Shown here piece after piece: positions 14,256 through 20,430 of a stretch of DNA of 32,874 nucleotides (position 1 is the first letter of the stretch; each line of letters opens with the position of its first letter). A program made the translations under genes and the position numbers. The stretch covers positions 1 to 32,874 of the forward strand of contig CAIMKX010000044.1 of assembly GCA_903842025.1 (NCBI GenBank), written 5' to 3'. The notes under the pieces are model-generated. The model saw only the letters and a program-made list of their open reading frames with translations. It was not told where the DNA came from and made no database searches. This stretch comes from an uncultured bacterium (GTDB taxonomy: Bacteria > Patescibacteriota > Minisyncoccia > Phycocordibacterales > PALSA-1337).

Positions 14256-15346
14256 TGTATTTTTTCTATGATTCTTAATTTTGCGCTTCTCGATCTCGGG
14301 TTCTCGGCGATCTCTTGGGGTCCGGCCGTAATCGGTTTTTTTGTGATAATTTTGGCGCCGTTTTCGCTTTGTTTTTTATTAAAATCCTTGACTATCCGGT
14401 CTTCAAGGCTATGGAATGAAATGACTGCCATCCTGCCTCCCTTATTCAATCTCTCATACCCCTTTATCAAACCCTCTCTCAAGGCATTAAGCTCATCGTT
14501 GACTGCTATTCTGATTGCCTGGAATGTTTTGGTCGCCGGGTGTTTTTGGTGTTTGGTGTTTGCTTGCCCTTCGTAGCTCGCTTTGGGCGAGCGAAGAAGG
14601 GGTGTTTGATTATTGGCATTATTTTTCCAAAACCTTCTCGCGGCAAATGGGATAGCCTGCACAACAATCTCCGCAAATTCCCCGCTGGTTTCGATCTTCT
14701 TTTTCGTCCGATAATTCACGATCGCCCTGGCTATTCTCCTGGCAAACCTTTCCTCTCCATAGCCGAAGATGATGTCGGCGATGACATTCTCTTCCCAATC
14801 GTTCACTATGTCCGTTGCGGTGAAAGGATAATTCTTGGTATCACCCATAGTCATGAGAAGCGGCTCATCTTTCTGGAAACTAAATCCCCTTCCGGAATTC
14901 TCCAATTCATCGGATGAGATTCCCAAATCCAGGAGAATAGCGTCAACAGATCCGATCCCGTACTTATCCAAAACCTTATCGAGATTGCGGAAATTTTCAT
15001 TTTCGATGATCACTCGCTCGGCTTTGCCGGATAAGGTTTGGATCCCTCTCTTGACCGCCTCGGGATCGCGATCAAGTCCTATAATATTCACCTTACCGTT
15101 CATGGCCTTGGCGATGGCCATCGCGTGTCCGCCTCCACCGAATGTTCCATCCAGATAGGTAAATATCTTATCATTCCCACGAAAACTTGAATTGGAGAGA
15201 CTCTCTCGCTTGTCATTCCCGCGAAGGCGGGAATCCAGGATGTCACCACTGACATCTGTTTTGGTAATATCCTGGATTCCCGCTTTCGCGGGAATGACAG
15301 CGCAAATTACTTCATGTAAAAGAACCGGTTCGTGAACGCTCTCCAT
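14252..15346 (-). CDS. rsmH: 16S rRNA (cytosine-1402 N4)-methyltransferase with two repeat-derived insertions
   Basis: SAM-dependent methyltransferase (MraW) acting on C1402 of 16S rRNA. Signatures are HEPVLLHEV at the N-terminus, YLDGTFGGGGHA (SAM loop), NIIGLDRDPEAV, DAILLDLGISSDELEN, RGFSFQKDEPL, HPATKTFQAIRIAVNDEL and ISFHSLEDRIVKDF. It has 364 residues against about 300-315 normally. Two in-frame insertions account for the difference. Residues 16-60 come from a dRS3-like palindrome (15170-15300), placed before the SAM loop. Residues 239-271 come from a word-like repeat with a hairpin (14535-14632), placed just before HPATKTF. Neither breaks a core motif, so the enzyme is probably active; this is inference. 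Confidence 0.93.
   Translation of the reverse strand: MESVHEPVLLHEVICAVIPAKAGIQDITKTDVSGDILDSRLRGNDKRESLSNSSFRGNDKIFTYLDGTFGGGGHAMAIAKAMNGKVNIIGLDRDPEAVKRGIQTLSGKAERVIIENENFRNLDKVLDKYGIGSVDAILLDLGISSDELENSGRGFSFQKDEPLLMTMGDTKNYPFTATDIVNDWEENVIADIIFGYGEERFARRIARAIVNYRTKKKIETSGEFAEIVVQAIPFAARRFWKNNANNQTPLLRSPKASYEGQANTKHQKHPATKTFQAIRIAVNDELNALREGLIKGYERLNKGGRMAVISFHSLEDRIVKDFNKKQSENGAKIITKKPITAGPQEIAENPRSRSAKLRIIEKIQ
14535..14632. repeat. Word-like repeat and hairpin inside rsmH
   Basis: On the plus strand, GGTGTTTTTGGTGTTTGGTG words precede a hairpin (CTTCGTAGCTCGCTTTGGGC with GAGCGAAGAAG), and further GGTGTTTGATTATTGG words follow. It is translated in frame as part of RsmH (NNQTPLLRSPKASYEGQ), between conserved blocks that are normally nearly adjacent. 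Confidence 0.6.
15170..15300. repeat. dRS3-like palindromic repeat inside rsmH
   Basis: The arms at 15211-15240 and 15270-15299 are near-perfect inverted copies of TCATTCCCGCGAA(A/G)GCGGGAAT followed by CCAGGA. A decayed half copy (ATCATTCCCACGAAAAC) lies at 15170-15185. The same core, ATTCCC-N8-GGGAAT, defines the neisserial dRS3 repeat. It is read in frame (AVIPAKAGIQ and DSRLRGNDK). A second member lies at 31194-31302. Confidence 0.8.
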
Positions 15347-15350
15347 GAGA

Positions 15351-15791
15351 TTAAATCATTCCGGCCTGGCCCAACTTCTCGGCCAAGGTTCCGGCTTTGC
15401 CCTCGACATCGGAGCGATAAGCGTTCCAAGCCTCCTCATCCCAGATTTCGACCCGATCTCGAACTCCGATGAAGACCACTTTGTTTGCAAGCTTAGCGCG
15501 CTGTTTCAAATATTCGGGCAAAAGCATCCGGCCGACTCCATCAACCTCGACTTCAACCGCTCCGCCTAGGAGGTACCGGTTGAAGCCGCGATTGTCCGCC
15601 TGGAGCATCGAGCCTTCTTTCACTGACAAGCGCTCGGCGATCTTTTCCCATTCCTTCATCGTGAAGACGAAGAGGCAGGAATCGAGGCCGGGCGTCACCA
15701 CCACCTTCTTGCCCATTTCCTTTCGGAATTTTGCCGGCAAGGAGAGGCGGTTCTTGTCATCGATAGAATGATTGAATTGCCCGATTAACAT
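15351..15791 (-). CDS. mraZ: Transcriptional regulator MraZ
   Basis: DNA-binding regulator of the division/wall cluster, with two swapped-hairpin AbrB-like domains. The first domain begins MLIGQFNHSIDDKNRLSLPA and continues to VVVTPGLDSCLFVF; the second is EVEVDGVGRMLLPEYL to VIFIGVRD-like VVFIGVRDRVEIWDEEAW. I chose the ATG at 15791, which gives 146 residues, the family norm. The open frame extends 14 codons upstream, but those residues are not MraZ-like. It is the first gene of the operon, 4 bases before rsmH. It probably autoregulates through the GTGGG repeats at 15859-15875. Confidence 0.95.
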   Translation of the reverse strand: MLIGQFNHSIDDKNRLSLPAKFRKEMGKKVVVTPGLDSCLFVFTMKEWEKIAERLSVKEGSMLQADNRGFNRYLLGGAVEVEVDGVGRMLLPEYLKQRAKLANKVVFIGVRDRVEIWDEEAWNAYRSDVEGKAGTLAEKLGQAGMI

Positions 15792-15858
15792 AGTTAATAT
15801 GCCCGCGGGAATGGTGGCTTGGTCTTTCTTCAAAATTTAAATTATGAGAAATACACTT

Positions 15859-15875
15859 ACCCACTTCTTCCCACT
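15859..15875 (-). promoter_or_regulatory. MraZ-type operator
   Basis: Two copies of GTGGG exactly 10 bp apart (plus-strand CCCAC at 15860-15864 and 15870-15874) lie between the -10 box and mraZ. MraZ of other bacteria binds TGGGN-type repeats with a 10-bp period upstream of its own gene. The third copy expected from E. coli is degenerate here. Confidence 0.55.
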
Positions 15876-15883
15876 TGATGGAT

Positions 15884-15913
15884 ATTATATACCACTCGGA
15901 CCTTGTCTCCCAA
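15884..15913 (-). promoter_or_regulatory. Promoter of the mraZ-rsmH-ftsL-ftsI cluster
   Basis: On the minus strand TTGGGA (15913-15908) and a perfect TATAAT (15889-15884) are separated by 18 bases, about 90 bases before the mraZ ATG. The operator repeats lie just downstream, well placed for repression. Confidence 0.55.
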
Positions 15914-15931
15914 TATTTACAAGGCGTTATT

Positions 15932-15990
15932 TGTGGATAACGTGGGGATAACAAAAAAAATTGCCTATCGCGACATTTTTGTTATCCACT
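15932..15990. other. Cluster of three DnaA-box-like sites
   Basis: A perfect TTATCCACA (minus strand, 15932-15940) and one-mismatch TTATCCCCA (minus strand, 15943-15951) and TTATCCACT (plus strand, 15982-15990) lie within 59 bp, with an A/T-rich stretch between them. The location is the divergent gap between mraZ and the cupredoxin-like gene. This could be DnaA-dependent regulation of the division cluster or part of an origin; sequence alone does not decide. Confidence 0.45.
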
Positions 15991-16054
15991 TTCTGCTTAT
16001 TGAATACCGTTATATAATTGCGCTTAGCGTTTAAAAACTAATTACATTTTTATA

Positions 16055-16489
16055 ATGAACAATACAAACAACAACACAAAGACAACGGTCATATCGATAA
16101 TTGTGATCATAATCATCATTGGCATCGGGATATATGTCTACCTCTCCAATAACCCTTCTTCCATACCGGTAACTTCCACTGTACCATCCAGCAATGAAAG
16201 CGCCCCAAGCACCCTTCCGAATACTACCGATACCAATGTGGCGATAGAGGCTAGCGCTACTGCCTTCACGCCGGCATCGGTCACCGTCAAGGTCGGGACG
16301 ACCGTCGTATGGACTGTAACAGACAACAAGAGCGCCCAAACCATCAATTCCGACACCGGCAACCTGCTTGTTTCCGGACTGATCCCTCCTGGCGGCACGT
16401 TCAGTTACAAATTTACCGAGGTCGGCACGAACAACTACCACAGCAACATTCATCCATCATCAAGGGGCACGGTCATTGTCACGAACTAA
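16055..16489 (+). CDS. Membrane-anchored cupredoxin-like protein lacking most copper ligands
   Basis: This 144-residue protein has one N-terminal membrane anchor (residues 11-30, Ile-rich), a Ser/Thr/Pro linker (34-58) and an outward-facing plastocyanin-like domain (FTPASVTVKVGTTVVW, then PPGGTFSYKFTEVGTNNYH and HPSSRGTVIV). The family usually binds one copper with His, Cys, His and Met. Here Gln95 stands where the first His is expected. Ser130 replaces the Cys of YHC, and Ser136 replaces the Met of HPxM; only His133 remains. It therefore probably cannot form a type 1 copper site. It is not obviously co-transcribed with corA, which has its own promoter. The start ATG lacks a Shine-Dalgarno. 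Confidence 0.75.
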   Translation: MNNTNNNTKTTVISIIVIIIIIGIGIYVYLSNNPSSIPVTSTVPSSNESAPSTLPNTTDTNVAIEASATAFTPASVTVKVGTTVVWTVTDNKSAQTINSDTGNLLVSGLIPPGGTFSYKFTEVGTNNYHSNIHPSSRGTVIVTN

Positions 16490-16492
16490 CTT

Positions 16493-16520
16493 TTGTTAAT
16501 TCATTCGCTTGATATATAAT
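16493..16520 (+). promoter_or_regulatory. Promoter of the CorA-family gene, near-leaderless
   Basis: TTGTTA (16493-16498) and TATAAT (16515-16520) are separated by 16 bases. The ATG follows at 16528, about where transcription would begin, so the mRNA would have little or no leader. Confidence 0.6.
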
Positions 16521-16527
16521 AGACGGC

Positions 16528-17451
16528 ATGATCTCAACACATGCTTACAGTGGGATCGTCTGGCTCGATCTGCAATCGCCGACAGACGACGAGGTTTCCG
16601 GACTTATCAAAAGATATGATCTGCATCCGTTGGTCGGCGAAGAGCTCAAGCGTTCTTCGACTTTGGCCAAGATCGACTTCTTCAAGGATTACATTTTGGT
16701 CGTCCTGACTTTACCGGTCCGCACCAAAAAAGGCTCCGGCTATGAGATCGTCGACCGCGAGATCGACTTTGTCATCGGCAAGAATTTCCTCATCACTTCG
16801 CGGACGGAAACAATCGAACAACTGGAATATTTCGGCAAGATCTTCGACGCCAACTCCATTCTCAACAAGGACGAGAAGATCGAACATGCCGGTTTCCTCT
16901 TCTACTATATGGTGAAGAGGATCTATGCCGGCATGGTCGAGGACCTGGAAAATATCAAAGACGCCTTGATGAATGCCGAGACCCGGATATTTAGCGGCGA
17001 CGAGCGCAACATGGTAGAGGTCCTTTCCGGCCTCAGCCGCGAACTCATCGACATCAAGCAGACCGCCAGGATGCACCACGATATTTGGGAAGAAATGGTC
17101 GCCTCGCCGGACAAGAGTATATTTGGCGACAACTTCAACACCTACATTCGGGATATCCGCGATGAATTCGCCGTTATCCATGAACTCATCGTCAATGTCC
17201 GTGAATTATTGGCCGACTTGCGCGAGACCAACGATTCCCTTCTCAATTCCAAACAAAACGAGATCATGAAAGTCCTTACCATGGTTTCTTTCATTTTCTA
17301 CCCGCTGACTTTCATCACCGCCGTCTTCACCATTCCGGCCATGACCGTCCCGCTCGTCAATCAGCCATACGGCTGGACCGTCATCAACATCGGCATGGTC
17401 GCCTTGGCGGCAATCATCTGGTGGTATTTCAAAAAACGCCGCTGGATCTGA
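16528..17451 (+). CDS. CorA-family metal-ion channel without the GMN motif
   Basis: CorA-type divalent-cation channel of 307 residues: a long cytoplasmic domain, a long stalk helix ending NEIMKVLTMVSFIFYPLTFI, then two membrane helices and a basic C-terminus (YFKKRRWI). The second helix is INIGMVALAAIIWWYF. In classical CorA the loop after PLTFI reads GIYGMNF. Here the aligned residues are AVFTIPA, so Gly-Met-Asn becomes Thr-Ile-Pro (residues 268-270). GMN forms the ion-selective mouth in CorA, so ion choice or function may differ. The family call is firm from the rest of the sequence; the substrate (Mg, Co or Zn) is unknown. It is followed by cysS 23 bases later on the same strand. Confidence 0.85.
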   Translation: MISTHAYSGIVWLDLQSPTDDEVSGLIKRYDLHPLVGEELKRSSTLAKIDFFKDYILVVLTLPVRTKKGSGYEIVDREIDFVIGKNFLITSRTETIEQLEYFGKIFDANSILNKDEKIEHAGFLFYYMVKRIYAGMVEDLENIKDALMNAETRIFSGDERNMVEVLSGLSRELIDIKQTARMHHDIWEEMVASPDKSIFGDNFNTYIRDIRDEFAVIHELIVNVRELLADLRETNDSLLNSKQNEIMKVLTMVSFIFYPLTFITAVFTIPAMTVPLVNQPYGWTVINIGMVALAAIIWWYFKKRRWI

Positions 17452-17474
17452 TCCCGCTTGATTCACATTCAGAT

Positions 17475-18824
17475 ATGGACATTTCGCTCTACAATACGCT
17501 TTCCAAAGAAAAAGAAATCTTCAAGCCCATAAAAAAAGGCGAGGTTTCCATGTATCAGTGCGGCCCGACGGTTTATGATTACCCTCACGTTGGCAACTAT
17601 CGAACATTCATACTGTACGACATTATTCGACGGACCTTTGAGTACAATGATTACAAAGTGAACCAGGTGATGAATATTACCGACGTTGATGACAAAACTA
17701 TCAGACGAAGCAAAGGGGAAGGCGTTTCTCTTAAAGAGCTGACGACGAAATATGAAAAACTTTTTCTTGAGGAAATTCAGTCGCTGAATATTCTTCTACC
17801 TGTGCATATCACGCGAGCGACGGAATATATAGGAGAGATGGTCGACTTAATAGAAAAACTCCTCAAAAAAGAGATTGCTTACAAAGCCTCAGATGGAATA
17901 TATGTCAGCATCGATAAAGTGAAAAATTACGGCCAGTTGGCCAATTTGGATCAATCCAAAATCACCAAAGAAAGAGTCACCAACGATGAATATGACAAAG
18001 AGAATGCGAGGGACTTCTCTCTCTGGAAATTCCGGACGGCCGAAGACGGCGATATTTCCTGGCCGGCCTCATTTGGCGAAGGAAGGCCAGGCTGGCACAT
18101 CGAGTGTTCGGCTATGTCCATGAAATTGCTTGGCCCAACCTTGGACATCCATACTGGCGCCGCGGATTTGATATTCCCCCACCATACCAACGAGATCGCC
18201 CAGTCAGAATCAGTCACCGGTCGTGAGTTCGTCCATTATTGGCTACACGGAGCTATCATGAACATTGGCAACGAAAAGATGGCCAAGTCGAAGAAAAACT
18301 TCTTCAAGCTTGACGATTTGAAGGACAATGCAGTCTCACCAATCGGTTTTCGCTACTGGCTTCTAACTTCCCATTATCGTTCCCCCGTCAATTTCACTTA
18401 CGAAGCCGTTCACGGCGCCCAGAACGCACTTATAAGATTGATGGCTATTGTCAGCAATTATCCCGAAGGCGGCAAAATTATTCCGGCTTACAAGGAAAAA
18501 TTCCTTTCATTCATCAATGACGACCTCAATATGCCGCAGGCCGTGGCCCTAGCCTGGGAACTCATCAAAGATTCAAATGAATCCGATGCAGACAAACGTT
18601 CAACCTTGATAGACTTTGATCGGGTCTTCGGCTTGAAACTCGATACGATACCAAAAATCACAGAAGAAAAGATTCCACCGGAGATTCAAGCCCTAGCCGA
18701 TGCCCGTGAGGAAGCTCGATCCAAGAAAGATTGGGAGAAAGCCGATGCTTTGCGATTGGAGATAGGAGCAAGAGGATATGACATTAAGGACACGGAGAGT
18801 GGTGTGAAGATTACGAGAATTTGA
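17475..18824 (+). CDS. cysS: Cysteine-tRNA ligase
   Basis: Class I synthetase that charges tRNA-Cys. Signatures are YQCGPTVYDYPHVGNYRTF (zinc Cys and the HIGH motif as HVGN), NITDVDDKTIRRS, WHIECSAMSMKLLG (zinc Cys), HTGAADLIFPHHTNEIAQSE (zinc His) and the KMSKS motif as KMAKSKKN. The C-terminal helical and anticodon region follows (ADAREEARSKKDWEKADALR). From the ATG at 17475 the length is 449 residues, as usual. The open frame extends 18 codons upstream into the corA 3' end, which I discard. It is probably transcribed with corA. Confidence 0.95.
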   Translation: MDISLYNTLSKEKEIFKPIKKGEVSMYQCGPTVYDYPHVGNYRTFILYDIIRRTFEYNDYKVNQVMNITDVDDKTIRRSKGEGVSLKELTTKYEKLFLEEIQSLNILLPVHITRATEYIGEMVDLIEKLLKKEIAYKASDGIYVSIDKVKNYGQLANLDQSKITKERVTNDEYDKENARDFSLWKFRTAEDGDISWPASFGEGRPGWHIECSAMSMKLLGPTLDIHTGAADLIFPHHTNEIAQSESVTGREFVHYWLHGAIMNIGNEKMAKSKKNFFKLDDLKDNAVSPIGFRYWLLTSHYRSPVNFTYEAVHGAQNALIRLMAIVSNYPEGGKIIPAYKEKFLSFINDDLNMPQAVALAWELIKDSNESDADKRSTLIDFDRVFGLKLDTIPKITEEKIPPEIQALADAREEARSKKDWEKADALRLEIGARGYDIKDTESGVKITRI

Positions 18825-18864
18825 TTGTTCAAATCAGGTAAGCAGGAATCCGGGATATTACAAA

Positions 18865-19125
18865 AAATCCCCCACCCCTCCTTACCAGTCGGGGCACCCC
18901 CTTTTCCAAAGGGGGATTCTCCTCTCAAACGGTTTTCCTAGTATAACTCGCCACGGCTCTAAAACCTCTTTGTGCTTAATTCTAAACTCTGAGAGAAATT
19001 GGACTATGGCGATATATATTGAAATGGCCGTTAGTTGGTAAATCCCACTTTGAAAAAGGGGGTGGCCGGTAGGCCGGGGGATTTTCTGATTAACGAAAAT
19101 GGGGTGCCGACTAAAGGACGGGGGA
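18865..19125. repeat. Second element of the AAATCCCCC...GGGGGATTT family
   Basis: The left arm (about 18865-18919: AAATCCCCCACCCC, GTCGGGGC, CCCCCTTTTCCAAAGGGGG) is inverted relative to the right arm at about 19038-19085 (CTTTGAAAAAGGGGGTGG, CCGGGGGATTTTC). A further partial copy ends near 19125 (GGGGTGCCG, GACGGGGGATTTG). Around 120 bp of unrelated sequence lies between the arms. This fills most of the 318-bp gap between cysS and the next gene; I see nothing else in the gap. Confidence 0.65.
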
Positions 19126-19142
19126 TTTGTTCTGTTTTCCTC

Positions 19143-19403
19143 TCACCCCATCTCCGCCAGATCCTTCAGTCGGAACGTGTCTCTGATCTCCTCCTTCATC
19201 TCCCCGATCGTGTCGGAAATATCCTGACGGCTATTCTCGATCTTGTCTTCAATCTCCGACATCCTCGAATATTGGCGGGATTCGCTGGAATCGATTCTTT
19301 CCTCCAAGCGCTCGAAACTCCTAGCGATCGAGACGGCCACGTCGTCGTTGTTCTTGTAAACGATCCTTTCTATAAGCTCCAAGTCTTTTTGATCTAATGA
19401 CAT
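19143..19403 (-). CDS. Small coiled-coil hypothetical protein
   Basis: This 86-residue protein is almost entirely helical and charged (SIARSFERLEERIDSSE, SEIEDKIENSRQDISDTIGEM). It has no membrane helix and a conserved-looking N-terminus, MSLDQKDLELIERIV. Similar short coiled-coil proteins occur in other Parcubacteria, to my recollection. No function can be assigned. It is transcribed away from the repeat array at 19454-19538, which lies directly upstream, so the array may control it. Confidence 0.6.
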   Translation of the reverse strand: MSLDQKDLELIERIVYKNNDDVAVSIARSFERLEERIDSSESRQYSRMSEIEDKIENSRQDISDTIGEMKEEIRDTFRLKDLAEMG

Positions 19404-19453
19404 ATGAATATTGGTTAAATATTAAACGTAACGAAATTACTTTATCAAAGAGA

Positions 19454-19538
19454 GATAAAATCCTGATAAAATCTTGTTCAAGAAACGATAAAATCTTGTT
19501 CAAGAACTGATAAAATTTTGTTCAAATCCGGATAAAAT
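19454..19538. repeat. Iteron-like array with 11/22-bp phasing
   Basis: GATAAAAT starts at 19454, 19465, 19487, 19509 and 19531, with spacings 11, 22, 22 and 22 bp. The full unit is about GATAAAATCTTGTTCAAGAA, with an internal inverted repeat CTTG-TT-CAAG in two copies. A palindrome, CCAGGT-CTG-ACCTGG (19540-19554), and a direct repeat (GGTTATTCG / CGTTATTCA, 19564-19583) follow immediately. The helical phasing suggests cooperative protein binding, as at operators or iteron origins. Confidence 0.7.
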
Positions 19539-19593
19539 ACCAGGTCTGACCTGGTGGTTCGGCGGTTATTCGACCGTTATTCACATAACATCC

Positions 19594-19622
19594 TTGACAA
19601 ATAGGATAAAAGATACTAGGAT
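19594..19622 (+). promoter_or_regulatory. Promoter of the 79-residue protein gene
   Basis: A perfect TTGACA (19594-19599), a 17-base spacer and TAGGAT (19617-19622). The predicted leader of about 65 bases contains a perfect hairpin, ATCATCA-TGGC-TGATGAT (19651-19668). Confidence 0.6.
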
Positions 19623-19694
19623 AGATCAAGATTTGATTAATTCATCATTTATCATCATGGCTGATGATTTGATGGTGAGAACAGAATAAATATT

Positions 19695-19934
19695 ATGACT
19701 CTTTTCCGAGTTCAAACCGAAACCGATGCGGCTGCTCTGGTAAAACGGATGTCACCAAAACAGCTGGAGACCATGAATGAGTACGTTTACCCAGCAGGTA
19801 GAATACCTGCTGGAGCAACGACAACCAACACTCTTTCCCAGCAAGTTGACGGTGCTGTCATTTCGAAGGAAACCATCGTACCGCTGTTCATGGCAGCGAA
19901 AGCTGAGTTGGCAGCACGTTTGGTTGCCGCGTAA
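19695..19934 (+). CDS. Small hypothetical protein
   Basis: A 79-residue soluble protein, unrecognised. The N-terminus MTLFRVQTETDAAALVKRM is followed by a helix (PKQLETMNEY), a Gly/Ala/Thr-rich loop (AGRIPAGATTTNT) and a C-terminal Ala-rich helix (MAAKAELAARLVAA). It has a good promoter and its own terminator, which supports expression as a single gene. No Shine-Dalgarno is evident. Function unknown. Confidence 0.55.
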   Translation: MTLFRVQTETDAAALVKRMSPKQLETMNEYVYPAGRIPAGATTTNTLSQQVDGAVISKETIVPLFMAAKAELAARLVAA

Positions 19935-19951
19935 GATTATTTCGTTTGTGG

Positions 19952-19985
19952 GCGCGCCGGATTTTATTCTGGCGCGCTGTTTCTT
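19952..19985 (+). terminator. Rho-independent terminator
   Basis: GCGCGCC (19952-19958) pairs with GGCGCGC (19971-19977), followed by TGTTTCTTTT. It lies 17 bases after the stop of the 79-residue gene. Confidence 0.8.
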
Positions 19986-19991
19986 TTAAAT

Positions 19992-20021
19992 AAAAAATCC
20001 GACTGTCTTTCAACAGCCGGA
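19992..20021 (-). terminator. Rho-independent terminator for the 20038-20346 gene
   Basis: On the minus strand TCCGGCTGT pairs with ACAGTCGGA (one G-T pair), followed by TTTTTT. It is placed back to back with the plus-strand terminator at 19952-19985. Confidence 0.8.
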
Positions 20022-20037
20022 ATCTGCGACGCTTTTT

Positions 20038-20346
20038 TCATTTGAGATCGTCCCTCAGTTTCCTAAGAAAAACGATGATCGACCATCCTTCTTCCTCGAA
20101 ATCGACAACTTCAATGGGTACCAAGGAATTCAGACCGCTATGCACCATAATGTGGTAAAGACGGCACTTCTCGTACAAAGTCGGAAACTTCTTCTGGCAT
20201 CGTAGACCAAATTCAGCAATTTGACCCATAGCCTTCAAAGCCTTATCCAACCCCTCATCGGTACCTGATTCGACACCAGCGTAAAGCTCTTCCCTTATCC
20301 GTAGGGCTTCCGCCGCAATCTCCTCCTGCTCTTTTGAGTACTCCAT
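20038..20346 (-). CDS. Hypothetical helical protein
   Basis: A 102-residue protein, unrecognised. Helices are predicted from KEQEEIAAEALRIREELYAG and LDKALKAMGQIAEFGLRC, with a more hydrophobic C-terminal part (VVDFEEEGWSIIVFLRKL). There is no signal peptide or clear membrane segment. It has its own terminator, which supports a real gene. The ATG at 20346 lies 40 bases before the palindrome at 20387-20430 that ends the DEAD-box helicase, so it could be read in the same transcript. Confidence 0.6.
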   Translation of the reverse strand: MEYSKEQEEIAAEALRIREELYAGVESGTDEGLDKALKAMGQIAEFGLRCQKKFPTLYEKCRLYHIMVHSGLNSLVPIEVVDFEEEGWSIIVFLRKLRDDLK

Positions 20347-20386
20347 AATCTGACGCTATTAAAACACTTTATTTGATGTTTTGCAA

Positions 20387-20430
20387 GTCGGAGGTGCACC
20401 CTCCGAGGGCGCGGAGGCCGCACCTCCGAC
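20387..20430. repeat. GC-rich palindrome at the helicase 3' end
   Basis: GTCGGAGGTGC (20387-20397) is the exact reverse complement of 20420-20430, with an inner, partly paired CCTCCGAGGGCGCGGAGG. It starts at the last base of the helicase stop codon. It probably acts as a transcription stop or mRNA stabiliser, and is likely a repeat family member. Confidence 0.65.

Noticed and set aside
16711-17181. 156-codon open frame antisense to the CorA-family gene
   Set aside because: Acidic low-information translation opposite a clearly conserved protein.
19454-19538. Possible CRISPR array
   Set aside because: Units of about 22 bp follow each other without unique spacers, and no cas gene is present; iteron-like instead.
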